Assembly: GCA_018806985.1 (NCBI GenBank)
Contig: JADANN010000364.1
Coordinates: forward strand, 5,449,001 to 5,513,000
Length of the DNA stretch: 64,000 bases
DNA from: Angiostrongylus vasorum
Taxonomy: Eukaryota; Nematoda; Chromadorea; Rhabditida; Metastrongylidae
Reading direction: 5' to 3'
Under the pieces are notes generated by a model. It saw nothing but the letters and a program-made list of their open reading frames with translations, was not told the DNA's origin and made no database searches. This document shows positions 1 to 12,544 of the stretch, piece after piece (position 1 is the first letter of the stretch; each line of letters opens with the position of its first letter). The position numbers and the translations under genes were made by a program.

Positions 1-798
1 GGATGGAAAATGCATTCACCAGAATCACAGATCATCAGTATTGTCCATCCAGACATCAGAACCATAAAACTCCCATAAAATTATTTCAGATATTCCATAC
101 TTGCTCCAAGGAACACTTCGGTATCCAGTTCATAGTCAGCGGAATGAAGCCCTTTACTTCCACTGCTTTCGGAAAGAGATAACCACGAGGACCTTACCCC
201 AAGCTATATTCCAAAAGCTGGTTATACTCGTGGGTAGCCTGCCGACGACTTTCTAGATGCATATAGAAAAATCTGTGGAAGACGCTTTCTCACCATGAGC
301 TTTCGTGTCACTAAATAGAGAGGATTTTAGTTGAATGGACGTGGAGGAAAAGTGCACCACTTCGCGAACTTTCGAAGTGCATTCAGAATAGCAAAGCATA
401 ATAGTTAGCTGAAAAATGGGATAACGAAGGAACCACGCGTTCTCAATATCTTAGTGCCGATAGAGACTTAGCCTAATGTTTCACCAGCGGCCGTTGATGT
501 GTCACATCCGTTGCTAGTTAAATATGGCTGATACACTTGAAGACATAACTTCTCGGTTCAACAGGTTTACTATTTATCCGTTAAAATCTCTCATTTTGAT
601 ACAAAATTGGTGTAAAGCGCAGGGTATTACAGTACGAGTACCTTCCCACTCTTCATAGATCATCTCAATCACGGAATATCTTTCCATATGACAAACTTCA
701 ACCTTACGTAGCACAGTGGTCTAAAGAATTGATGTGATTAAAGTGAAAGGTTCTGCGCTGTGGATTTTTTGCTCACAATCACAACATCGTTGAAAATG
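1..798. other. No recognised feature
   Basis: AT-rich. GCCGACGACTTTC (241-253) recurs near 3109; nothing else stands out. Confidence 0.5.
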
Positions 799-1098
799 TC
801 AATCAAAGGCAAAGGACTGATTGGAGAGAATTTGACGAGAGGGCTGTTCGTTGAAGAAATTAAATTTCGAGCTTGGAAGCCTTGAATCGGTCTGATTGAC
901 TGAAGACGAGGCGAAATCGTGATAAAGCAGAGTAGCAAAACGCAGATGTCTTCTAACTAAGGCTTTCCTATAAACAAACGCTGCGAATAACGTCGAATTC
1001 TTTCGTAGGTTGACATTGTCAAGCTCCATTTGTGAGACATTCGTGTATCCCAATAAAAAGGATATTGCAGATACAATAAGGACTGTGATGTATGCCAT
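799..1098 (-). CDS. Possible small secreted protein, about 99 aa
   Basis: The frame from ATG 1098 begins MAYITVLIVSAISFLLGY, a good signal peptide, followed by a polar mature region with three N-glycosylation sequons (NST, NQT, NQS) and no cysteines. An AG follows a T-rich run immediately before the ATG, which would suit trans-splicing. No family recognised. It may be a chance frame. Confidence 0.35.
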   Translation of the reverse strand: MAYITVLIVSAISFLLGYTNVSQMELDNVNLRKNSTLFAAFVYRKALVRRHLRFATLLYHDFASSSVNQTDSRLPSSKFNFFNEQPSRQILSNQSFAFD

Positions 1099-1820
1099 CC
1101 TATGCAAAAATACTTTAAAATATCTTTACTCTTTATAATGCTAAGTGTCCGAAGTATCTTCAGGCATTTTTCGATTTTACTGGAGCAGAATGATAAGATT
1201 TTTAGTCAAGTAGCGTAATTGCAATAACCTTATAAAGAAGTACTTGTCTGTGAAAACAATTAAATCATAATAACAAATTTTATTCGAATATATCCCACGA
1301 TTTCTCTTCAGTGCGTAGGCCCATGAGGATAACAGTTCAACCTTCTGTTGACAAATAAGCCACATAGGATCGATATGTCAGTGATGGAGGGCTTGCTTAG
1401 CATCTGATGGATAGCCTGATATGAGTTCAATGCAACGACCGAGAGACCATCCTATCTTGTGTATGAGGCAGAAAAAGGAGAACAAATTAATCATTTTAGT
1501 GAAGAAATGTGGTTTTCAAATCTCACAGCAGTGCTCCTCTGTGTAGACTGTAGTATTCGAAAAGTCAAATATATTGGTTGAAAAAAGTTTTTTGTGCGAA
1601 TGCGAGTATCCTAGCCGATTTTAACTTCGATTGATTGTGATATTTAAGGACTACAACTCAGCCTAAATACAAAGTCAAAACTCAAAATAAGAAGCGAGCG
1701 GTACTACTCAATGAAGGATTCTCGAAAAGATTTCGAGTAGCGGCTTGGTTGTTCAAGATTTCACCAGCCAGTACCCGAGAAGTGGTTAAAAGCTTGAAAT
1801 AGCATACGACAACAAGCTAG

Positions 1821-2092
1821 AAAGGATAAAAGGGTAAAGCTCTCGGCCTGAGGGATACGACAAAACATACGACTTCAACAAGCATCGTTAGACGTGATTG
1901 ATTGCATTTGTGGCGTATACAATTACTCGCGGTGGTCTACTGCTGTAAAGAGTCAGTACTGCTATCCTCCCAGATAATTCTGGTACCAATTTGTGGACCG
2001 CAGAGAGATGGAACTCTTGGTGAGCCTGAGGTGCGGGATCGAGCCCTTATGTATTGCAAGGCACCCCTAACCAGTGCGCTGCACGCTCCACC
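1821..2092 (-). mobile_element. SINE family A copy
   Basis: tRNA-derived head at the 2092 end with a near-consensus B box (GGCTCGATCCC). The shared core (GGTACCAGAATTATCTGGGA) follows, and the tail ends in TTTATCCTTTC-like sequence. Confidence 0.8.
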
Positions 2093-2095
2093 TTA

Positions 2096-3554
2096 TTATA
2101 ATACGCATCTATAAAATTCATAACGACAAAAAGGGCTATTGTTTCTGTAAGTTAAGCTCAAGAATGAATGAAGTGGATAGTGAGGTTGGAGGTGGTTAAC
2201 GTGCAGTTCTGAAAACTTTCTAAATAACTTTTGCCATTGCAATTTCGATGCTCTTGATGAAGAAAGCATGAAATGAAGAGAGCTAGAAATAAAAAACTGA
2301 AGAAAAAACATAACAATATAATGGGGATCCGGAAGTTTAAGATCTACAGAGGAAATCTTTGAAAAAAAAGCATTAAAGCTAGGAGGAGAGAAAGCAGTGG
2401 TAAAGAGGTACTGAGAGTAGAGAACAAACGAAGGAGAATGAAAACAGTGGTTCAAAAAAAGAGGACGATGAGGGGGATAATGGATAAGCAACTGGGCAAA
2501 AGGTGCTAGTACTAGAGCAAAAGCGTGGAAGAAATGCGCTTTTAGGAACGCCCAAAAAACCCAAGACCCAAGAACCGAAATGCAAACCGAAAAAACTGAA
2601 TGTGACATAAATGATCGTATCCAAGAAAGCCAGCAATTCTCGTAACAGCTTAACTGTTTGAGTGAATAAATACTAACTACTGAATCGTAAAAGAGTATAC
2701 TTCTTCAGCTCAGCGGTGGCAAGCAGAAAAGAGCGAATATCCCCGAGGGAACAACCAATTTGTCAGGCCACATTGCAGTGAAGAAGAAACTACGAAACAC
2801 AGCTCGTAAGACCACGTAAAACTACCCTTATTTCATTTAAAAGAAATCGGACGAATAAAACTTGAAAAAAGGGCTCGATATCTGTCTACACACAGGGACA
2901 GGAAGTGACGATCGGAAAGAAGAAAAACAAATGCTAGAAAAAATGTGAAAACTGAATTGAGCTTTCACATATGAAGATAATGTCGATTTAAGACATAAAG
3001 CAAGAATCATTCGTTTTCCATTTTTTTTTCGTTATTTTTGGTTTGTGTGATTCGTAACAGGCGATATCGAGTAGGCCATTCTCGAGGGACTTACACGGCT
3101 TCTCGGCTGCCGACGACTTTCAGACGTCTATTCAACAAAGCATGTGTCTCTCAGAGATCGTAAACGTCGACCACAAATAAGAAAGCAGCAGTGACTGTGA
3201 ACGCTGTATCGCTGAACCGGTAGTGAACTTTTGGGTGCTCAAGTCAAATGGGTGATGCTGACCAACTTGGGTCACATTGGTTAGGTTTTATAAACTTTAT
3301 CTACTATCATGTCTACACAGAAGATCAGATGGAATCAAAAACGTCAGCAAAGACGAGTAACGTCGAACAATGGAGTTCGTTAGAGTGACTACGAAAAAAA
3401 GAGGACACGGCTTAATACTAGGAAATGAAAATGATGTATTCCCTCTGTGAGAGGATTGCATTTAATATCTCTTTAATTCAATAAATACAACATAAATAAA
3501 GGCATTATAGTGAGTATGAATATTGTCAAATACAGCCTTCGCAAAAGGCGGTGA
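2096..3554. other. No recognised feature
   Basis: Purine-rich on the plus strand from 2150 to 2640, which creates a spurious Ser/Phe-rich frame on the minus strand. Nothing else identifiable. Confidence 0.5.
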
Positions 3555-3720
3555 GTGGAAGAGGCACAGTTAGTGAAGCCGTCGTCCAGGAGGCAATAAC
3601 ACTAGTTCGACCCCCCCTGGCCAACGCTCTAGTCCACATGGGAACGTCCTAGCTTGTGCTTGTGCTTGTCACGTGCTTGTGATGTCATGTAAAAACAAAT
3701 CTAAATCGTTAGAATCCGAA
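3555..3720 (+). mobile_element. Possible further tRNA-derived SINE
   Basis: GGCACAGTTAGTGAAGCCG resembles an A box and CTAGTTCGACCCCC is a good B box about 45 bp later. The rest contains TGCTTG repeats. Only one copy was seen. Confidence 0.35.
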
Positions 3721-4396
3721 CAAGAAGACGTATTGGCTGTACCAGCGAGAAAGAAGTTAGGGAGAATTGCAGTGACTGGAAATTTCTCGCTGGAAAAAAG
3801 CGAAAAAAAAACTTAATCAGCTATTTCGAAGGTGACAGATGTTGGTCGAGAGTAGTATTTAAGGCCAAATGAAGGTGGCAAGGAAGGAAACACGTGGACA
3901 ATGTGGTGAAAATTGAATCAGCGCAGAGAAAAATCAAATCTCACGAAAAGAAGTCAAGATGCCAAGCCACAGCCATTTCCTAGAGTAGATTTAGCCGAAC
4001 CTATTGTAGATGTCTTTATGCGTTTCCTTCTATGGAAACAATTAGATCACCAGTAACGAGTGGTAAGGGTTCGGCCTTCAGAAAGGAGTAGCAACGTCAT
4101 GGGGTGGAGCCCTGAATATTGAGCTAAAACATCTATTTAAACAAAGTGTATTTGGTTAGGGAAATAAAATAAAAAGTTCCTAGTGGGAGAAACATTGGTT
4201 ATTCAAGAATCACTCGAGTTTACTCTTTGTAATAAAGCGTGGTTAATGTAGATGAACTGTGTGAAGCTATCCGTTGACCTCAGCGCTAGTCGAAGCAGAA
4301 CTATCATGTGGTGAAATATTTTTGTGGCGACAACAGTTGCTTGCCATCGCTTCTCTGTAGCAATAAAAGCTTTGTATTTTGGTAAATGCGAATGGG

Positions 4397-4780
4397 GAGA
4401 ATAGCACAGTGGAAGTGATGCCGGTCATCACGAACACGATTCTGCTTCGATTCCGGTTCGGGCTCACCAAGCCTGTCATCCCTCCGGGTTCAAGAAATTG
4501 TTACCGAACTTAGCCGGGAAAAAAAATCACTCCCTGTGACTCGATTGCGAACGCTCTGCACAGGTTACCAGGACACCAGCGAGAATCGACTTAACCAGCG
4601 TTCTACGGCATTCAAGGCGAATGGAAAAACCCCCAAGCAGCAAGCCAAAGCCACAAGTAAAAGCTGAAAGATCATAGTGGATGATGGATGCGAGAAAACG
4701 AATCAATTATGGGAGTTGCTATGATCCACACAGTAGATTCTAGGACAGATCCTATAAAATAAAAATAAAGAAATAAAAAG
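4397..4780 (+). mobile_element. SINE family B copy
   Basis: Head ATAGCACAGTGGAAGTGATG, B box GCTTCGATTCC. The core shared with family A (CTCACCAAGCCTGTCATCCC) follows, then family-B-specific 3' sequence ending in an A-rich AAATAAAAATAAAG tail. Confidence 0.8.
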
Positions 4781-5497
4781 TGCCAATGAGAACTTGGTCT
4801 CACCGTTCAGTAGCACGATGATTTAAACCATAACGAGCGCGAGGCATTTAGCGTTTCTCGTTTGCTGCGTACTTTCTGGGTTTTTTTTTCGACAATAAAA
4901 GATATCCCCCTAAGTAACTAGAACGTTTTAAGGGTTGTGAGCATTAGAGAATTATAGAAGAGAGCACGCTCAATCGTTCTATGGGTATTGTTGATATGCA
5001 TCCCAGTATTCACTCTGTGCTACCGTGGTCCATTTCGTGAACCCATTGTTCTTGGCATTTTGAAGCACTTTCCATGCCATGCTGACTGCATTTCTGGGTT
5101 TTCTTATATCCACATATTTCGAACAACAACCACATTGAACAAAATGAAAAAAAGAATTTGCTGTGAGTTAAATCACTGATCAATAAACTACTTCAGAAAC
5201 GCGTTTTTTGTAAATCACTAGGTGGAGAGGATGGCTTTTCGTTCCCACATGTCCCATTTTAATCTGTTTTTCGATTAGCCATTAAAGAAATATACATAGC
5301 GTGGTTTTAAAAAAAAGCTGGAACGTATTGAATTGAAAATAGACACCACAGTGTCTACAGCGGACGTTGTGGGTTAATTAAACGTGTCTGTTGTCTCCAA
5401 ACGATCATCGAGTATCTTCAACAAACACCAGAAAAACACCAAATACATTTGCCAGAGTAGTGTAGTATATGCATATGTAATACATACAATAGTATAA

Positions 5498-5880
5498 GAA
5501 AGCGGGTAGCACAGTGTTAGCGATGTCCGTCATCGCGACCATGGTGCTAGTTCGATTTCGCTCTGGGCCAACCAAACCTCTCGTCTCTCCGTGGTTGGGA
5601 AAGTGGTACCGAACTTGTCTTAGGAAAAATCACTCTCTGCAATCCAATTGGGACGTTCCAGCTCGGCTATCTCAGGACACCAGGGAGAATTGCTCGACCG
5701 GCATTCTTCGACATTCAAGATGAAATGAAGATCCTCAAAAGCAACCGAAGCCACGCGTAAGAAAACTTGGAAGGCTATCTGGACAATGGATGCAAGGAAA
5801 TGAATTGGATGTGAGAAGTGCTGAGATCCGCACAGTAGAGGTGATGGCAGATCAAAGGAAATAGAAATAAAAAAAATATA
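5498..5880 (+). mobile_element. SINE family B copy
   Basis: Head GTAGCACAGTGTTAGCGATG, B box AGTTCGATTTC, shared core, 3' GAAGTGCTGAGATCCGCACA and A-rich tail near 5855-5880. Confidence 0.85.
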
Positions 5881-6439
5881 AGTGGGTTCTACTCTTTGTA
5901 AAGCATTGAAAGCAATATCTTTTCCATAAGGATCTTTGTAATGGTGATGTGTTGACTCTTCTCTGATCATCCCATACAACCAATCCACTAACCTTTTTCA
6001 GTCATTACAAATTTCCCAGCTAATGAAACATGCTCGAATACTGCTCAAAAACCACTGCAATGACAGCTAAGTGTTCGAATCGCGGACAAGATGAGCTAAT
6101 TGTTCAGCCACCCCAAAATTAGGCAGCGTCCCAAGTAGTCAGCGCGCTATAAACAGCGCGAGCATTATCTCAGGGGGGTAAGACATTCTATATTTTGACC
6201 TACCTAATTTGAAAAATCTTCTCATTCGCGACAACGTATCCCTAACCTTTGATAATCATCGGAAATAGAAGTTCCAGATTTCATTACTCACTTCCATGAA
6301 AAATTAAACTGCTAACATTAACCCATTAACCTCAAACGTTCGCCGCATTTCACATGCGTTTAATGTCGCAGTGTCCTTCAGATCTTCAAAAACCGTAGAG
6401 TGCTAAACTGAGAGTTGTTCTTTTTTCTTGTTCACAACT
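5881..6439. other. No recognised feature
   Basis: AT-rich intergenic sequence between a SINE B copy and an RTE fragment. Confidence 0.5.
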
Positions 6440-7150
6440 TGCTCCTAAACATATTCTTCCTTTGTCAAGTCCTGGAATTCAAAGGGTACTGGTAACGTTG
6501 ACCCAGGTAAACATAGTCGAATTCTTTGACGAATTTCTTCATACTTACAAGTGGGACATAAAAAAACAGATTTTTTTCTGCCGTATTCGCCAATTTCAGC
6601 AGTTAGCGAACCCTTCACATCGGTTATTGAGACAGGCAGGCTTTCGTTCTGCGTGGTAATTGGCTGATTTCATAAAAACGACATCATCAACAAAGCAAGA
6701 TGGACTAGCTGCCAATCATTCACAAATATGTTATTCCATCTCCTCCGTCACATCACGTGCTCCACAGTAGATGCAAATAAGTTTGGCGAAATGTGTCGTT
6801 TTGTCAAACTCCACTCAGTGTTCATGCTCCTGATGTCGCTGTAGAGTTGTTTGAGATTCTGGTTATTAAATTGTTCTATAGGTCACGAAGAATAGCCCTA
6901 TACGAGGTTTAACACACTGGTTCTCAAGCGCTACTTCTTCTGTCTCAGCTAAGTGGAGGTCTTTATTTAGGATGATGAAAGCGAAACAGTATGGCTTCGC
7001 CTACTTTCCCGATACTTCAGCTGGTTCCGTTACCATGCCAGTGTGATCCATCGAATTCCTTTGTAAATAACACTCTCTCGTACGGCCGTCCTTCTCCCAG
7101 TGTTTTATCATTCCTACGGAGGATGAATCGAGTGGAGAGTTTGTGGGCGC
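6440..7150 (-). mobile_element. Degenerate RTE-type reverse transcriptase fragment
   Basis: Read on the minus strand with many frameshifts, it shows GRPYER (before RT motif A), LFASTVEHVM, a VDDVVFM version of motif C near 6690, and DYVYLGQRYQ near 6500. These follow the order of an RTE reverse transcriptase. Very old and non-functional. Confidence 0.6.
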
Positions 7151-7623
7151 TAGAAGACAACACGTAGATTTGATTATTGTTGTCTATATCGTTGATTTAT
7201 CCTTTTTTCAGAGCAACACCGCCTTACTGCCTTTCTAGTCCCAAAGAAAATTTAAAGGGAGGAAACGAAGAAGCTGGATAGACCATACGACAAGACTGTT
7301 CTCGCAATCTCACCAATTCCTCATAAGGCAATTTACTGACTATCTAAGAATGTGAGGAGTTATCGAATGCAAAGGATTAAAGTCACTTCGTTAAGCTCGC
7401 AATTACATTTCATTCGACATTGTTGATGTTATTACCATCTTTTTTAAAATTTTTTTTAGCTTAAATTTCATCTAATCTTCAACGACGGCATAATAGCTAA
7501 AGTGTAAAAAGGACTGAAATTCGATTTCTCGTGTCGGCGAAAAAACCCAATTTTTATCAAATGCTGAGTACCCACTCGGTGAAAAGCTACTGGCTCAGTT
7601 TCTGTCTAACATCTTTCCCTTAA

Positions 7624-7880
7624 AGGACGCGTGTGGCGCATTGGTCTACTGCACCCTGAAACATGGGATCGATTTTCGAGCCCGTGGCTCACCAAGCGTT
7701 CCATCCCTCCGAGGTCGGCAAATTGGTACCAAACGTGTCTGGGAGGATAGCAGCACTGGCTTGATACATCGGTAGGCCACCAAGAGTCATTGTGAAGGCC
7801 AGATATGCATTCAATGGCGCATCTCTCAGGGATTGATCAACGCCGAGGGCTTTATCCTTTATTATCCTTTACCCTTTCCT
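7624..7880 (+). mobile_element. SINE family A copy
   Basis: Head with A box GTGGCGCATTGGT, B-box region GGGATCGATTTTC, core AAATTGGTACCAAACGTGTC and tail (CTTTATC)n near 7848-7875. Confidence 0.85.
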
Positions 7881-8719
7881 TTTGTTCCCTCCTTAATCTG
7901 CTAGGTGTTAATTTCAATGTGAAAAATTTCCGAATCTCGTGAGTTGAAAAACCGTTTGTGACAAAACACCATGCAAGAATTTAGTAAAAGGCCATACGAC
8001 AATGGGAAAAGAACTGCCCTGTTAGGACGAAAAATGGCAACAAACGAATAATAACGAAAGATATCGCTTTCACCTTTGAAGAAAAGGTTCGTCGATGATT
8101 AGAAGAACGGCTTCTCACGACGGATCTTCTCTGCCTCTTATGGAACATTGTAGCTTAAAAAGCATAACAAAACGTAGTGCACCATCTGTACCTCCAGGAG
8201 TTGTACGTTTCTTTCATGTGTTTTGAACAAAGTAGAGCAAATCAAGACATAGTCAATCACATTCTTCTGCCTGCTTTGCTGTTCATTCTTGAAACCCACA
8301 AGATCAGATTTATACTTGAATCGCTACCCTCAGCGTTGAGCACCAAGTTCTATTCGTGTTGAATCGATGCTAACTTTCTGATACGTTCTTCTTAATTGGT
8401 CACTGATTGACTAGATTTCCATAAAAACACATTAGCACATTATTGAGAAGCTCTATATGATTTGGCCAAGGCAGTCAAAGCAAAATTAATCTTGTATTTC
8501 TTCTACAGCTTGCTATTGGCTCACCAAGACATAGAGACTTAGCATTGCAAAAGAGTACTATCACTCTCCACTGTTACTAAGCGATCTCAACGTAGATGTA
8601 TGATGGAGAACAATGTGTTCTCCGATTGGATCTCGCAATATTTAATGCTTTCAGTGGTCAATATATAGATATGGTCAAGTTCCAAAGGAAAATTTTCATC
8701 TGTTGCATCATATTGTCAG

Positions 8720-8860
8720 GGAGAAGTGTAGCGTAGTGGTTAGAAGTGCATTACAATACAAGCTGCTTATTACCTTTAATCCCTCGCCTTGAGTTGACTC
8801 CCACATCTTCCCGTGGATAAATAAATAGGTATCAGAGTTGTCTGTAAGGATACAAAAGCT
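8720..8860 (+). mobile_element. SINE family A copy, degenerate
   Basis: A box GTAGCGTAGTGGTTAG and a core remnant GGTATCAGAGTTGTC near 8827 remain. The 3' part is missing. Confidence 0.5.
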
Positions 8861-9491
8861 TGCTTTTAGACCATTGAAAGCCATTTTGTGGTCCAAATTT
8901 GGCCACTGTGGTGCTTGACTAAGTCAAATGTATGCTCGAACGCTTTGTCCTTTCTGCTTTTATCATACTTATGGACGTATTCCGGTATGCACTGCATTGA
9001 AGACACAGTGTAAATGAAACTTATGGATTGTTATCCAGTAAACTGAAGGGATGTTTATAATGTTAAAGCGATAGAAGTCCAATTGGTTCACTTTATGTGA
9101 AAAATAGAGCCACTCCAAAGAGCAAATCGACAAGATAGAGGATAGAGGAATTTTCATTTCCATTTCTGTTCGAGAACAGTGAGAAGCTTTCCATTGTATT
9201 AACAGAACGACAAGAGCAGTAACAAGTGCAACTTATAAGAAACGTCGTTTTATTTAATGGAAGTTGACTTGCAATGAAACCCAAAACGAAATTAACAGCG
9301 GTCTTTAGTAGAATCGCTATTTATTAGCAAAATGGTGGGAGCTTTAAGCGCCTTTCTAAGCACAAATGTAACATATTTCTTTACATGAAATCGAAAACCA
9401 CTACTCATCTGAAAATCACAATGGAAAAGGAGAATTGATTAGGTACGAAAGTGTAAACTAGAAAAAAAAGGAATGGTTGCATATTGCATAT

Positions 9492-9985
9492 TATGTGGCA
9501 CCTATATCACCTGTCATCCGGCTAACGTCGAGTGACTCGTGTAGGGACAATAAGTCCTCAATTTCTCCCCTGCCGCGTTCAAGAGTAGCCCAGTTGGTTG
9601 TGTTCGATCTAGGAACTCGTTGAGCATCATATCTTTCTTCTAAGGTTTTCGTGAAGAACTCTGACAATCGGATTGGTGGTCCTCTTACTGTACGTTTGAA
9701 ATCCCAAGAAACCTAGTCATTAACGGCCTTTGCCCATCGGTTGTCGTTAATAGGGATTACTGCTCGCCTACCTTATCTTTGGCGTATAGAGCGACATCTT
9801 CGACCTTTGATCATTGACGTAGGTCGGAGCTTAGGATTCTTTCCCTCACTTCTGTGATACGGGGTACTCCTAGCATCGCACTTTCGACTGCGAGCTCAAC
9901 AACGTTGAGTGATGCGACCAGAGTTCTAACGCATAAGTTAAGGCACGAAGATTCGTGGAGTTGGAGTGGAGAGCACTTATCAAAC
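9492..9985 (-). mobile_element. 3' fragment of a second RTE type
   Basis: The minus-strand reading contains ALTYASELW near 9925 and EERYDAQRVPRS then NWATLERGRG (9560-9640), typical of the RTE/BovB C-terminal region. It ends with the tail GACAGGTGATATAGGTG (about 9499-9515). 5' truncated, with stops and shifts throughout. Confidence 0.75.
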
Positions 9986-10401
9986 ACTAAATGGAGTAAA
10001 ATAAGACGCTATTGTATATTGTATTCAATATAAAAAAGGAGTCCAAGTTCCAAGCGTATCGTTGGAATTATCATTACCAACAGAAGCGTTGCAATATAAC
10101 ATCGTGCCTCGAACAGTACCCAGTGGAAGGCATGTACGTGAGCCTAAATTCTCGAAGAAGTCCGAATTGTTCACTTTTTTTTGGCTCCTCTTCAAAGAAA
10201 TCATTTAACGTGTTAAGCAAATACGTACGCAAAAAAATGCTCTCTAAGATGTCTGAGCGTGGCGCAAGTTACTCGCTTTGTTAACATCGTCATATTTAAG
10301 CTGTCTGTTTGCTTACATCTCCGGTTCATTTCCTCGACTGTTCTACACTGCTCAAGAGACTCGTCTCCGTTGTGCCGACGATCTATCGGACAACAACCAT
10401 C

Positions 10402-12234
10402 ATGTTCACTTTAATCACTGTACTCTTACTTTTGATTGCGATTGAACTGACTTGTCGTGGCGATTCTCAGTACGGGAAGTCTGCAGTCAATAACTTGACT
10501 TGTAGAAGTTTAACGTTGTCCATTTGACTATAAACGATTTAGGACATCTGTGGTGTCACGAAGGTGAGAAGAAAATCTATTCTCCAAAAACAGTGCCCTG
10601 AAGGAACAATGGAATGCTTCAAATTTACTTGCCACGAGTCAAACGGTAAGCTAATTCTGACGATTCGACATGAGTCGTTTTCCACTCACGCAATAAGAAA
10701 ATAACGGCTACTTTCTGTTTTAAGCCAGCATCTCAGCTTAATCTCTGCTTTCAACGTTCCTATCTCAGCTCAATGAACTTCACTAACTAAGACGAAAAAA
10801 TGTTGAAATATGTTCCGTTGGTTTTGGCCAATCGGAGCCCCGAAATTGTGCTTTTGTAGCTTTTTTCTCCTTGAGGCTCCTACATCGAAAATGAAAGCAG
10901 TTGAACAAACGCTATTTCCTCCACTAGTACATGACAATGTTCTCAACCAGCGTTCTTGCAGTTCATCGCAACCAGAATCTTATTCGAAACGTCAATGTGT
11001 AAAATGTTAATGAAACTAGTGTTTAAAAAATTTCACTTTCACTCCTTTCGAAACTTTGATTCTACACAACTTTAAAAGCAAAGTGCCGGCTTTAATGAGC
11101 CATATACACTCTTAAGCAGACCGAGCAAACTCTCTTCTATAAGATGATTACATTTTCAACACTTCATGTTCTCCAGTTATCGAAAAGTTATCTGTAGTTT
11201 GTGGAAAACCACCCTCCAACCCTAAATGTTAATCAACTTTACCATCACTATTTGAAGACCAGTTATGTCATTCCACCTATGTAGTCAAACTACAAAGTAA
11301 CTTTTCATGTTGTTATTCCATCCGATTCGCTCCCGTCTTTAACCGAGCATCTTACCATCTTGATCTAGCTAATAAACAAACTGAACATAAACATATTGCT
11401 TTTCAAAGAAAATAACTCTTATCTAATGCTTTTCCATTGAGAAGAAACAGAATTCAGACAGAAAGCTTCGCGATAATAGTATCAATTTTTCTATTCACTT
11501 AACCCAAACGACGAATCTAAGAGCCCTAACGCTTTCCAGTATGAAAACATTTCTTGGCACAATCCAAAATCATTTATTTCTCCCTAAACCTTCCGAAAAA
11601 TACAAAAAAAAATACAAACTGCAAAGGTTGTATTTGAAATGACTACAAATTAACTACCACATACATACTGTTCTGTGCTTCCCAGATCGTTCCCGTTTAC
11701 GGATGGCTGCTAAAAGCATCGTTGCAGTAAAAACATGGGTGAAAGAAAAAACAAATCAAAGACCTGGGTTGATATGGTGAATAAAACATGAGCCCTCTAA
11801 GAGGATAATCGCTGGTTCGAGGCCCAGCTGAAGTTCCCGGCTTTGTTCACATTTCAGCATTCTTGCGGTTGTATTTCACATTGTTCCCTACTATGAAGAA
11901 TGAATAGGCAGTAAATAAAAGCTACACATTCCAATGATTCTTGAACAGAACTAGACATAAATGAATTCTATACGGTTTAAAGGTGTTTTAATGAGAGCGG
12001 ATAGTGATCTCGGTTGCAGGCGAGTTCGTCGCCCGTGGATGCGGAGTGTCCTTGCTGACATCGGCGGTCGGCCTGCCCAACGAGAGCTGCTATCAAGCCC
12101 TGCAGATATGCCAGGGCCTCTTCGGTACTGCCGACTGTCGAACTTGCAGCGACAAGCACATGTGCAACTCCGCCGTCGTCACGACGTCGTTGTCGTTCTT
12201 ATCGCTTCTGCTTATTGTCGTAGCAATATTCTAG
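10402..12234 (+). CDS. Small Ly6/uPAR-like secreted or GPI-anchored protein (three exons, first junction uncertain)
   Basis: Exon 1 starts at ATG 10402 with a clear signal peptide, MFTLITVLLLLIAIELTC. Exon 2 (10543-10645, acceptor GATTTAG, donor ACG|GTAAGC) encodes QCPEGTMECFKFTC. Exon 3 (12020-12234, acceptor GGTTGCAG) encodes EFVARGCG, then CYQALQIC and CRTCSDKHMCN. It ends in a hydrophobic SLSFLSLLLIVVAIF, as expected for a GPI-attachment signal. Cysteine spacing, the FVARGC motif and the terminal C-x-x-x-x-C-N resemble nematode Ly6/three-finger proteins. The exon 1 donor is unresolved: GTACGG near 10470 or GTCAAT near 10489 do not both fit the acceptors I see. The long intron holds a dispersed repeat (family G) and a SINE C copy. 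Confidence 0.6.
10665..11205 (+). repeat. Family G dispersed repeat (copy 1)
   Basis: Collinear, diverged similarity to 38285-38810: AAAATAACGGCTACTTT against AAAATAACGGCCACTTT, TCTACACAACTTTAAAA in both, and matching GAGCAAACTCTC and CAGTTATC blocks. Class unknown; no coding capacity. Lies in the intron of the Ly6-like gene. Confidence 0.6.
11755..11922 (+). mobile_element. SINE family C copy in the Ly6-like gene intron
   Basis: Perfect B box GGTTCGAGGCC at 11813-11823, family-C 3' block TTTCAGCATTCTTGCGGTTG and a GGCAGTAAATAAAAG tail. Confidence 0.7.
12020..12234 (+). CDS. Ly6-like gene, terminal exon
   Basis: The best-supported exon of this gene. Acceptor GGTTGCAG|GCGAG completes a Gly codon begun at the end of exon 2, and the frame stays open to TAG at 12232. 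It holds six of the cysteines and the C-terminal hydrophobic tail. Confidence 0.7.
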
Positions 12235-12544
12235 AGAAGCGGTCATTCCTTTATCTCGTCATTTTACCACTTATTCATTGCATATGTATTAAATAGTGCT
12301 TCTGTTCAGTGCACGATGAAGACTTTTTTATCGAAAAGGTCAACAAGATGGATAACGCGATAGTGCGCATCGATTTCAATACATGTGATACAAAAATGAT
12401 GACTGTTCTTGATTTCACAGCAAAATATCTCAGGCATGTATTTTACTTGTAATATATTGCTAAATGCGTTGACAACTAGTTTTTACTTCATTTTATTTCA
12501 CATGAACTGACGCCACATATTATGCAAGTTCTAGCACGTACTTC

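Noticed and set aside
2096..2608. A 170-codon minus-strand frame rich in Ser, Phe, His and Leu
   Set aside because: It arises from a purine-rich stretch on the plus strand, shows no domain or splice context, and its composition fits low-complexity DNA.
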